64,000 nt of DNA, taken from contig NZ_QVMJ01000002.1 of the NCBI RefSeq assembly GCF_010500955.1, forward strand, positions 62,001-126,000, written 5' to 3'. Source of the stretch: Bacteroides sp. 519. Lineage in GTDB: Bacteria; Bacteroidota; Bacteroidia; Bacteroidales; Bacteroidaceae. Positions 26,452-33,555 of the stretch are shown here, in pieces (position 1 is the stretch's first letter; each line of letters begins with the position of its first letter). The notes under the pieces were generated by a model. The model worked only from the letters and a program-made list of their open reading frames with translations, made no database searches and had not been told where the DNA came from. The position numbers and the translations under genes are program-made.

Positions 26452-27099
26452 TTATTCATTAATGGTTATAATCGCTCTCGCCTTATGCGCTTGCAGTTTC
26501 GGTGTTTCCTGCATGGCTCCACTTCCCATGGAATACAGCCATGCCTTGGCAATTTGCTGTCCTTTTACTTCGGTAGATGTCCAGTACCAACATCTGTCAG
26601 GATTATCAGGTAGCAAATCTCCCCCGCAAAGTTCAAGGTAGCGGTTCACACTCTCTTTCACTCCGTAGAGCAGTCTCATTTGTGCCACCGACGGGATATA
26701 GGCACTCTGTCCGTAGCTCCAGATATCAAATACACTTTTTGCCAAAGGGGATGACACATCTGTCGTAGTGAAAAGGGCAAAGGTGTTGGCGTTCCCGTCC
26801 AATGCATTCACATCCACCGATGTACCCTGATTTACTCCGATACTGTCCGCAAAGGATTCGGAAGCTATATCATGTAGATATACGGCATACCCCTTCCCTT
26901 CCGTTTCCGAATCACGGTTCAGATAGAACACAACTCCGATGGCTTCCTCACCCGATTCCTTATAATCCCCATAGGATAGCACCTGCCCGCCTGTACACAG
27001 AATATGCCCTACCTTCATAGCGGTGTCCGGAAAGTCCTGATGACTATCACAAGCCGTCAGGAGGACGGCGCTCATACATATTAATAATATATTTTTCAT
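26452..27099 (-). CDS. T4SS-operon lipoprotein with DUF1566-like module
   Basis: A 215-aa lipoprotein (lipobox LLTACDS). The C-terminal half has YIPSVAQMRLLYGVKE and CWYWTSTEVKGQQIAKAWLY, the pattern of the DUF1566/Lcl-type domain found in surface proteins of Bacteroidetes. The gene overlaps the traO-like stop by 4 bp and lies just before the coupling protein, so it belongs to the transfer operon. A larger lipoprotein at 38882-40393 ends in a similar module. A surface adhesin or mating-contact function is conceivable but not shown. Confidence 0.65.
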   Translation of the reverse strand: MKNILLICMSAVLLTACDSHQDFPDTAMKVGHILCTGGQVLSYGDYKESGEEAIGVVFYLNRDSETEGKGYAVYLHDIASESFADSIGVNQGTSVDVNALDGNANTFALFTTTDVSSPLAKSVFDIWSYGQSAYIPSVAQMRLLYGVKESVNRYLELCGGDLLPDNPDRCWYWTSTEVKGQQIAKAWLYSMGSGAMQETPKLQAHKARAIITINE

Positions 27100-27602
27100 C
27101 TGGTTGGTATTTTTACTCCGATTACTATACCTGTGCGAAACAGGTCTTTACCTTCGATCATGATATCACTTTTCACCTGCCAGTAGAGTTGCCACCCTTT
27201 TTTCAGAGAATAGCTATGTTCATAGCCTACGTGAATACCACCTAATATACTACTGCTGCCGGAACCCAGTGAACCACCAAACCGTAAACTTCCATAATGG
27301 TTGCGTCCCCTCACTACGCAAGGTTTGTAAGCCACACCCAATCCCCATGTTCTGTAATTGTTCCAAAACGATTCAGGGCAGACATGTCCGCAGGAAGCAC
27401 ATTCAGCCCACTTCAGATAGGCATTGCCAAAAAACTCCCATGCGTTATGATACTTTGTCTCGTATTCATAGCCGATAGTCAAATCCATACCATTCTCGTA
27501 GAGCAGTCCGGTTCCTATTTGTATTCTTCCGTTCCGGTCATCTGCCCATGCTGTAGTAGCCATTGTCAAGGTTACTACCAATATCATCACTATCTTTTTC
27601 AT
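27096..27602 (-). CDS. traO: conjugative transfer protein TraO-like
   Basis: A 168-aa exported protein (signal peptide ending TTAWAD) with repeated amphipathic beta strands (IQIGTGLLYENGMDLTIGYE, SLRFGGSLGSGSSS, IHVGYEHSYS), suggesting an outer-membrane or periplasmic beta structure. Its length, position after traN and overall pattern match the Bacteroidales TraO family. A CASCGHVC cluster suggests disulfide or metal binding. It overlaps both neighbours by 4 bp, which indicates translational coupling. The precise role of TraO in the channel is not known. Confidence 0.7.
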   Translation of the reverse strand: MKKIVMILVVTLTMATTAWADDRNGRIQIGTGLLYENGMDLTIGYEYETKYHNAWEFFGNAYLKWAECASCGHVCPESFWNNYRTWGLGVAYKPCVVRGRNHYGSLRFGGSLGSGSSSILGGIHVGYEHSYSLKKGWQLYWQVKSDIMIEGKDLFRTGIVIGVKIPTR

Positions 27603-28444
27603 TCCTCTCTTAGTAAAGCGTTATTAAAACTGTCTGCACTCAGTACATCTTCATAGTCTATGTTGAGAACAATAGTTCTGCCGGAAATCTGTTTCTCACT
27701 CATCTCAATAGTCAATACCTTGTCATTGGGGAAAGTCAGTTTCTTGATAACCATCACATTCCGATACCCGTGCAGAAAGGATTTTGTCTGTTCCAAGGTC
27801 ATTTCAGGCTTCAACTCGATGATTTGCGAATTGGTCGCTTTCGATACTTTTTTATCTGCCAGTTTGATGCGCACTTCATCAATGTCAAATCGGATATTCG
27901 TGCGGTTCTCTACCGAATAGTCGATAAAGAAATAGTCACCCACGGCATAGACGTTGTTCAGCCGCATGGTCATCCGGTGTTGCCTGGTACTCACATTCCT
28001 GAACTTTGCCGGAGAAGTCCATATCTGCCGGGCATAGCGGTACATCTCTTCGGTGGACAGGCTCACGGCCGGATTACGGTAGGCCTGTCTTTCCATAAGC
28101 TGTATCTCTTTGTCGCTCACCGCTTCTTTCATCCTTGTAGTGTATAATAAAGCATATTGCGTGCGGTAACGTTCCGTCACTATCGTTACGATGGCCAGTA
28201 CCTCGCCGTCTTCATGACCACCTTCTTTGGGTTTCAACCGGATGGTATTATTGATGGGTTGGTCGCCTGCCACCTTATCGGTGGAGATATCCACAAATCG
28301 AATCGGTTCTGAAGCGGTGATGACGGTAGTCACCTGTTCATTTACGGTTATCTGTTCCATCTCTTCGTAAGTCTGTTGTGCGAAGGTGGGAGATACTGCC
28401 AGCAGTCCATATACAAGGGCTGCAATCTTCTGTTTAATATTCAT
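27599..28444 (-). CDS. traN: conjugative transfer protein TraN (VirB9-like)
   Basis: A 281-aa periplasmic protein with a signal peptide ending TFAQQ. It has the TraN/DUF4138 pattern: an N-terminal domain (VTTVITASEPIRFVDISTDK, LLYTTR) and a C-terminal beta domain (FIDYSVENRTNIRFDIDEVR, FRNVSTRQHRMTMRLNNVY). By family, TraN corresponds to VirB9 of the T4SS outer-membrane core complex and partners TraM. It starts 21 bp after traM and overlaps the traO start. Confidence 0.85.
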   Translation of the reverse strand: MNIKQKIAALVYGLLAVSPTFAQQTYEEMEQITVNEQVTTVITASEPIRFVDISTDKVAGDQPINNTIRLKPKEGGHEDGEVLAIVTIVTERYRTQYALLYTTRMKEAVSDKEIQLMERQAYRNPAVSLSTEEMYRYARQIWTSPAKFRNVSTRQHRMTMRLNNVYAVGDYFFIDYSVENRTNIRFDIDEVRIKLADKKVSKATNSQIIELKPEMTLEQTKSFLHGYRNVMVIKKLTFPNDKVLTIEMSEKQISGRTIVLNIDYEDVLSADSFNNALLREE

Positions 28445-28465
28445 ATCTGGTTATTATTTAATCTG

Positions 28466-29677
28466 TCATTTCTTCTCTTTGTCATTCACGAGATACACAA
28501 ATGTTCCGTATTTCAGCTTCGCCTTGTTTTTCTTTACTGACTTGGAAATCGCATTACTGGTTCGCTGGTAAGCGTTCTGTACAGCTTGCATCCCCCATTG
28601 CGTAAAACTATTGCCGGTTGTCCCGTTGTTCATATTTACATTGCTGCCCAAGGCGCTGCTTGCCACATCCTTGCTTGTCTCTCTGAATGTGCTACTGGGT
28701 ACATAAAGGCCTTCCAATCCGTCCGTATCATAAATGGAAAGATTTACCTTCACCAGTTCATCCGCCACCATCAGGCTTTTCACATTGCCTTTCACCCGTT
28801 GGCTACCGAATCCGTTCATCGTGGCGTAGAGATAAGCTCCTTTGGGTACCACCAACTCACCGATTTCTACATCATCCAACAGCCGAAGCCTTATCCTCGA
28901 CCCGTCCACAGCCTTGATATCTTCATCAATAATGGCTTTTATCAGTTTCGGCTCGGGTTCATTCTCAGCCAAAGTGTGGAAATAATCCGATGGTTTCTTT
29001 ACAAGTTTTACTACCGTACTACTTGTAGCATTCTCGTCGATACTGTTCACTTCATTTTCGTTCACCTCTATTTTACCTATCACTGCGGCCTGCCTGTTTC
29101 CTGTATTGTCTGTATTTTCAGCCAGTTCTCCCACGCTTTTCTGACCACTCAGCCGGGCTTCGGCAAGTGCTTTTTGCAATTCTGCCAATGCCTCTTGTTC
29201 TCGTTGCTTGCTGCGTGCCAGCCGTTCCGCTTCGCTGAGCGGTTGAATGCCGGTGGAGTCCGTCATCAGCATTTTCCCTTTTTCCGCACTTTGCCGGAGC
29301 TTTTCCTGTATCTCTTCTGTTCGTTGGGCTGCTTCCATATCCAGCAGGGCAAGATCATCTTTGGAGTATTTCGAATCATAATCTTCTTTGTTTTCGTCTT
29401 CGTCATTTCTGTCAATGTTCTCTACGGCCGAGTAGTCCTGAATCTTTCCGTAGGACTTCACCATGCTCTCGTACTTGCTGCCTATGCCATCATTCTTAAT
29501 CTGTGCCTGTGGCAGTTCCGGATTCAGAAACTCTGTGGTTTGAAGCGCGTTAGGTTTTTCCGCTGTTTCGGTATCAAAGATGTCGAAAATCAGATATCCG
29601 GCTATCAGCAAAAGGGGATAGAGGATGGCAGGAAGCATATACTTCGGCTGTTTGAAGTTTATCTTATCTGTTATCAT
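28466..29677 (-). CDS. traM: conjugative transfer protein TraM (VirB10-like)
   Basis: A 403-aa protein with one N-terminal transmembrane helix (about 14-31: MLPAILYPLLLIAGYLIF), a long charged periplasmic linker predicted as coiled coil (about 95-195, rich in Glu/Lys/Ala) and a C-terminal beta domain with IRLRLLDDVEIGELVVPKGA and GLYVPSSTFRE. This is the VirB10-like scaffold of Bacteroidales T4SS, spanning inner membrane and core complex. The gene overlaps the traL end by 14 bp. Length and order agree with other tra operons. Confidence 0.88.
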   Translation of the reverse strand: MITDKINFKQPKYMLPAILYPLLLIAGYLIFDIFDTETAEKPNALQTTEFLNPELPQAQIKNDGIGSKYESMVKSYGKIQDYSAVENIDRNDEDENKEDYDSKYSKDDLALLDMEAAQRTEEIQEKLRQSAEKGKMLMTDSTGIQPLSEAERLARSKQREQEALAELQKALAEARLSGQKSVGELAENTDNTGNRQAAVIGKIEVNENEVNSIDENATSSTVVKLVKKPSDYFHTLAENEPEPKLIKAIIDEDIKAVDGSRIRLRLLDDVEIGELVVPKGAYLYATMNGFGSQRVKGNVKSLMVADELVKVNLSIYDTDGLEGLYVPSSTFRETSKDVASSALGSNVNMNNGTTGNSFTQWGMQAVQNAYQRTSNAISKSVKKNKAKLKYGTFVYLVNDKEKK

Positions 29678-29996
29678 TGCGGTGATATTTTTGTTTGAGT
29701 AATTTTTCCTGTCGCTCCGTAGCGGTTGTGTGTTGCTCTGTCTTCTGCATCCGGCTCACGGCTACCACACGGTAGATATTAAATGCCAGGCTGCTCAGTA
29801 CGATAGCAAACACGATGGTCAGAAACCATTTCGGATATTTGCAGGCAAACTGCTGCACAGCACTAGCCGCCTTATCTATCTTCAGTAGTCTGGCGGTCTT
29901 GCGACCGGCTGTCACTTCACTTTCATACCGCTTCTTATATTTCGGATCGTCCTTATCAGGCATCTTTTCGCCGAGTATCATTTTCTTCCAGCTCAT
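29664..29996 (-). CDS. traL: conjugative transfer protein TraL-position small membrane protein
   Basis: A 110-aa protein with one transmembrane helix (about 65-82: WFLTIVFAIVLSSLAFNIY) and a basic N-terminal cytoplasmic part. The longer frame starts at 30026, but ATG 29996 directly follows the traK stop (29998) and is more likely. The identification as TraL rests on its place between traK and traM and on its size; sequence similarity of TraL proteins is weak. Confidence 0.65.
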   Translation of the reverse strand: MSWKKMILGEKMPDKDDPKYKKRYESEVTAGRKTARLLKIDKAASAVQQFACKYPKWFLTIVFAIVLSSLAFNIYRVVAVSRMQKTEQHTTATERQEKLLKQKYHRNDNR

Positions 29997-29997
29997 A

Positions 29998-30612
29998 TCA
30001 GTAGTTATTTTTAGTTTTTTGTTCAATATCTTTATTCAATAAGGTTCGCCAGTTCATTACCAGCAACCCATGCGGATTATTGTCCGTTCTTGGCACTCGT
30101 TTAAGCTGTCCTGCTGTTACCAGTTCGCGAGTCAGGATACTTGTCCTGCGCTCGATGCGCTGCCGACCATAATAGGTAAATTCCATCTTCTCTTTATCAA
30201 ACCTGATGCTGTCACAGAAGATACTGAACACCGCACTCGTACCCATGATATTGTTATAAAAACCTTTTTCTTTCAAGGTATTGTATTGTGCCAGTCCTGT
30301 TTCATCCACCAGATACATCGCTTTTTCCATGGTGTATCTGATGTACTTATCGTCAGGTGCCAGGGTAAAGAAGTAGTGGTGGAACATCTCCACATGACTT
30401 TTCGCTTCTACATCAAGAGTTTCCTGCATGGTGGTTCGTTGCACAAGGATAGGCACATTCCCATCCAATACATATACTTTTTGTTGGGCATCGACTACCA
30501 TGCTCCGTGCAGTCCAGATGCTGGATATGCTAATCAGGATACATCCGACAAGAAAGAATCCGCAGATGATCGTGACAAGCCTGATTTTGTTTTCTAAGTT
30601 TTTAATGACCAT
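29998..30612 (-). CDS. traK: conjugative transfer protein TraK (VirB8-like)
   Basis: A 204-aa protein with an N-terminal transmembrane helix (about 11-32: VTIICGFFLVGCILISISSI) and a periplasmic domain with ARSMVVDAQQKVYVLDG, HVEMFHHYFFTLAPDDKYI and INKDIEQ-like end. These motifs are typical of the well-conserved Bacteroidales TraK, which has a VirB8-like fold. It is separated from traJ by a 305-bp gap containing the 42-bp repeats, while all downstream genes are tightly packed. Confidence 0.9.
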   Translation of the reverse strand: MVIKNLENKIRLVTIICGFFLVGCILISISSIWTARSMVVDAQQKVYVLDGNVPILVQRTTMQETLDVEAKSHVEMFHHYFFTLAPDDKYIRYTMEKAMYLVDETGLAQYNTLKEKGFYNNIMGTSAVFSIFCDSIRFDKEKMEFTYYGRQRIERRTSILTRELVTAGQLKRVPRTDNNPHGLLVMNWRTLLNKDIEQKTKNNY

Positions 30613-30683
30613 ATTTTTCTTTGTTTATACGCTTATTTAATCTGATTTACCGTCGTCGGAAGGGCAAACTACCCGACGTTCAT

Positions 30684-30918
30684 GGTTCCTACCGCAGTAG
30701 GAAGGGCAAACGACCCGACATTCATGGTTCCTACCGCAGTAGGAAGGGCAAACGACCCGACATTCATGGTTCCTACTGCAGTAGGAGGGGCAAATGACCC
30801 GACGTTCATGGTTCCTACCGCAGTAGGAAGGGCAAACCGACCGACGTTCATGGTTCCGTAGGCCTACGGAGAGGCAAATGACCCGAGGTTCATGGTTCCG
30901 TAGGGCTACGGAGGCTTC
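30684..30918 (+). repeat. tandem array of palindromic 42-bp units (locus B)
   Basis: Five complete units (30684, 30726, 30768, 30810 and 30852, each 42 bp) and a partial sixth (30894-30918), with a degenerate lead-in from about 30647. Each starts with a palindrome: TTCCTACCGCAGTAGGAA in units 1, 2 and 4, TTCCTACTGCAGTAGGAG in unit 3, and a different but still self-complementary TTCCGTAGGCCTACGGAG in unit 5. The constant part is GGGCAAACGACCCGAC and RTTCATGG. The array ends on the traJ stop codon. Its open reading frame is only a translation of the repeat. Same family as 13136-13360. Confidence 0.9.
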
Positions 30919-32060
30919 TATCTCATCATTCCTCCTGTTACTGAAGTTACCGCTCCACTTGCTGTCATCTTTGCCTGTTGCGCCACACCTTCACCGAAGT
31001 TTCGGGTAGAAAATGCTGTGTCTCCTTCCGGTACCATCCATGCCGCCAAATCCGGTACAAGATTCAGGCATTTCAGCGCCACGATGCTTGCTGCCATCAA
31101 ATAGCCTGCCGAGAAGAAAGAATTTTGCAGGTAGGCTGCCATTGTCTGCTCCGAAGTGGTTATTGCCGTTAGGTTTTCCACCTGTATGCAGAGCACGATA
31201 TCAAAAAGCAGCAACACGTAGAACCCCACGAAGTAAAGCATCGCTCCATAGAAATGCACCGTCAGATACCTTGTCAGCCATTTCGCCCAGGCGCCTTCCC
31301 ATTTCGGCAACAGGCTGAAAGCCCACTGTATCGGACCGAAGATAGTGAGCATACCGAGCAATATTTGCTGACAGTAGATCGTCGCCCACCACCCGATACG
31401 GAATACAATTAAAGCAATCACCATCACTATTTTATCTATGCACACAGTTGCTCCGCTCACCAGTGAAGTGAACCACAGCCTGCTCGCGTCTTTCTCCATA
31501 TTAGTTACTTCATCCACTCCTGCATGCTCCATCGTAGACTCTATCAGGTTGGGGTCGGAGGTTCCCGAACGGGCTACGTCGGCTTGCGCCTGTAGGTTGG
31601 TGTACATGGTGTCTCTCACGTATATCAATTCCTGCACCTCCTGAAACTTATCCGTTATCTGTGCGGCTTCCGCTTCATAGAGGTCATGTGTATAGGAACC
31701 GATGGCGTTGGGGATATAAGATAGAAAGTCCAATACGCACCAGCTACTTCCGCTGCGGTTCATGCCCGTATCTGCCGGTGGATACCACCATGACAGAATG
31801 ATGGCTATCATCAGTGGTTTGAACAGTTTCATCACATCCAAAGGCTCGTGCTTCACCATCATCTTATAAGCCATTCCTCCGGCTACGATGATGGAGAAGA
31901 GCGCCGCCAGTGCCATACACATCTGCAATATCCACCAAAAAGGACCTTGCGAACCAGTGAAGGTCGCATCACAAAGAAATTCATTGGTCTGAAAGATGAT
32001 GTCATCTATCTCTTCTTCGAGAATATTGATGCCAAAATCCGAAAGTATGTTACTTGCCAT
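30918..32060 (-). CDS. traJ: conjugative transfer protein TraJ (VirB6-like)
   Basis: A 380-aa polytopic inner-membrane protein. Hydrophobic helices occur near 45-70, 85-100, 195-225, 228-250, 275-300 and 320-345. Motifs such as GPFWWILQMCMALAALFSI, IIVAGGMAYKMM and IFGPIQWAFSLLPKWEGAWAKWLTRYL mark the conserved TraJ of Bacteroidales T4SS, the counterpart of VirB6. The stop codon (30918-30920) abuts the last 42-bp repeat, so the array may have formed at or entered the 3' end of traJ. It starts 20 bp after the upstream gene. Confidence 0.92.
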   Translation of the reverse strand: MASNILSDFGINILEEEIDDIIFQTNEFLCDATFTGSQGPFWWILQMCMALAALFSIIVAGGMAYKMMVKHEPLDVMKLFKPLMIAIILSWWYPPADTGMNRSGSSWCVLDFLSYIPNAIGSYTHDLYEAEAAQITDKFQEVQELIYVRDTMYTNLQAQADVARSGTSDPNLIESTMEHAGVDEVTNMEKDASRLWFTSLVSGATVCIDKIVMVIALIVFRIGWWATIYCQQILLGMLTIFGPIQWAFSLLPKWEGAWAKWLTRYLTVHFYGAMLYFVGFYVLLLFDIVLCIQVENLTAITTSEQTMAAYLQNSFFSAGYLMAASIVALKCLNLVPDLAAWMVPEGDTAFSTRNFGEGVAQQAKMTASGAVTSVTGGMMR

Positions 32061-32080
32061 ACGTTTGTTGTTTTATGTTA

Positions 32081-32815
32081 TTATTCTTCCAATCCATGTC
32101 TGCTGGTACTCCAACCTGCATCTCTCCAACGGGAGAGTGCGTTTCTCACAATTTGTGCTTTGTGATTCTCTCTATTACCCGTAGCCGCCAGTAGTTCCGA
32201 AGTCTTTCGGGCATTGGAGAGCCGCACGATGTAAAGAATGAGTGTTTCATTTTTCCGTGCCACATCCGCATAGATACGTAGGTATTCCTTTTTTCGCTGG
32301 GCATTGGGCATATAGGCATTTTGTGCCGCTTTGATGGCACATTGATATACATTATAATATGCTATCCAGTGTTCCTGCTCATTGGCTGTACCGCCCGCTT
32401 CCAATATCCGGCGAATATTCCGCTCAAAGTCCGCCATCTTGCTATTCAGCTTGCCACTCTCCGCCATCCATGCCAGGTCCAGTGCACCTCCGCTTCGGTC
32501 TGCCACATTCAGGGCTTCAATCTTTGCCCGTTGGTTCAGGGCGGAGTCCAGCGCTTCGGCTTCATCCACCTGTGCATAGAGGTTTAGCCCGGCAGTCGTT
32601 CTGTAAGCCAGCTTGTTTTTGCTCAATGCGCTCTTCTGATAAGATTTATGCAGAAGGGTATAGTACAGTGAGGGAGTCAACCCTCCCGAACCGATTTCCA
32701 TTACGGTTATCTGATTCATCTTGGCATCATCGTGATTATACGTGACGCTTTGCGCCTTTGCCAAAGGGCAAATGCCCATTACCATTGCCGATAGGAATAA
32801 GATTCTCTTCATCAT
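32081..32815 (-). CDS. T4SS-operon exported protein, DUF5045-like
   Basis: A 244-aa protein with a signal peptide ending LAKAQ. The body is predicted mostly helical (KLNSKMADFERNIRRILEAG, AYYNVYQCAIKAAQNAYM, ADVARKNETLILYIVRLSNA). It begins immediately at the stop of the preceding gene (32816) and lies between two other tra genes, so it is part of the transfer apparatus. It resembles proteins annotated as DUF5045 in Bacteroides elements, from memory only. The end ARWRDAGWS is similar to GRWRESGLN at the end of the neighbour, suggesting that the two may share an origin. Confidence 0.7.
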   Translation of the reverse strand: MMKRILFLSAMVMGICPLAKAQSVTYNHDDAKMNQITVMEIGSGGLTPSLYYTLLHKSYQKSALSKNKLAYRTTAGLNLYAQVDEAEALDSALNQRAKIEALNVADRSGGALDLAWMAESGKLNSKMADFERNIRRILEAGGTANEQEHWIAYYNVYQCAIKAAQNAYMPNAQRKKEYLRIYADVARKNETLILYIVRLSNARKTSELLAATGNRENHKAQIVRNALSRWRDAGWSTSRHGLEE

Positions 32816-33553
32816 TTACTTATTTTTATAGGGGTTCAATCCTGATTCTCTCCATCTGCCGAATGCATCCTCTATGATTTCGGATTTGCTTTTGCTCCGA
32901 TAGATGGATTCCTTCCAATATCCCATGCGTAGCTGGATATACCGCCACGTCTCAAAGTAGGATTTATTCAGATGCTTCTCTATATTGTCCAGCCCGGTGT
33001 TGATACTTTCCAGTACCAATAGCAGGTCAAAGGTGGAGCAGGCGGCCGCGCCGGTAGCATAGAGTACAAGATCGCCGAGCGAGCGATAAAGTTGATCACC
33101 TTCATCGCTTATTTTTTGTATGCAGCGCAGGTTAATACCGATCAGTAGCGTATCACCCAAAGAGAGCTTGTTGCGTTTCAGCACTTTGCTGTTATAGTCT
33201 TCCAACAGGTTTTTGTAATCCTGTATTCTATCGCTCACAGACTGATAGGTGGAATAGACATTCAGACTGGTACGCAACGACTGGTAAAGCACATCTATCA
33301 CATCAAAGGCACGGGTATATTTATCCAGATCCACATTCAGATTCTTATAGTCCACCGTTGCCTCACTACTGTATTCATGTAGAAGTTGGTTGCTGAGTTC
33401 CAGAGTGGAACGTGCCAGCAATAAGCTTCGTTGTTGCTTGTGGTCATTGATATAGGCTTCCACTGCCGGCACATCAAATCCCCACTGGGCACTCGCCTTA
33501 ATAGGAAATAGGAGGATTACTGTCAGTAATATAATAATATGTACTTCTTTCAT
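32816..33553 (-). CDS. T4SS-operon exported helical protein, possibly TraI/DUF4141-related
   Basis: A 245-aa protein with signal peptide (MKEVHIIILLTVILLFPIKASAQ would be its first part). Two in-frame ATGs exist at 33559 and 33553. The second was chosen because GGAGG ends about 7 nt before it, but immediately touches the first. The mature part is helical, with long coiled-coil-prone stretches (YKNLNVDLDKYTRAFDVIDV, SVSDRIQDYKNLLEDYNSKV). Position between the large exported protein and the DUF5045-like gene is like TraI in other elements. It overlaps no gene and abuts the next start. Confidence 0.65.
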   Translation of the reverse strand: MKEVHIIILLTVILLFPIKASAQWGFDVPAVEAYINDHKQQRSLLLARSTLELSNQLLHEYSSEATVDYKNLNVDLDKYTRAFDVIDVLYQSLRTSLNVYSTYQSVSDRIQDYKNLLEDYNSKVLKRNKLSLGDTLLIGINLRCIQKISDEGDQLYRSLGDLVLYATGAAACSTFDLLLVLESINTGLDNIEKHLNKSYFETWRYIQLRMGYWKESIYRSKSKSEIIEDAFGRWRESGLNPYKNK

Positions 33554-33555
33554 AA

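Noticed and set aside
30669..30851. 60-aa open frame with MNVGSFALPTAVGT repeats
   Set aside because: It is only the translation of the 42-bp repeat units, whose length is divisible by three; there is no start signal, and unit changes follow palindrome pairing, not protein constraint.
30684..30918. CRISPR array
   Set aside because: Units are contiguous 42-mers without unique spacers, the palindromic part varies instead, and no cas gene is present. The same applies to 13136-13360.
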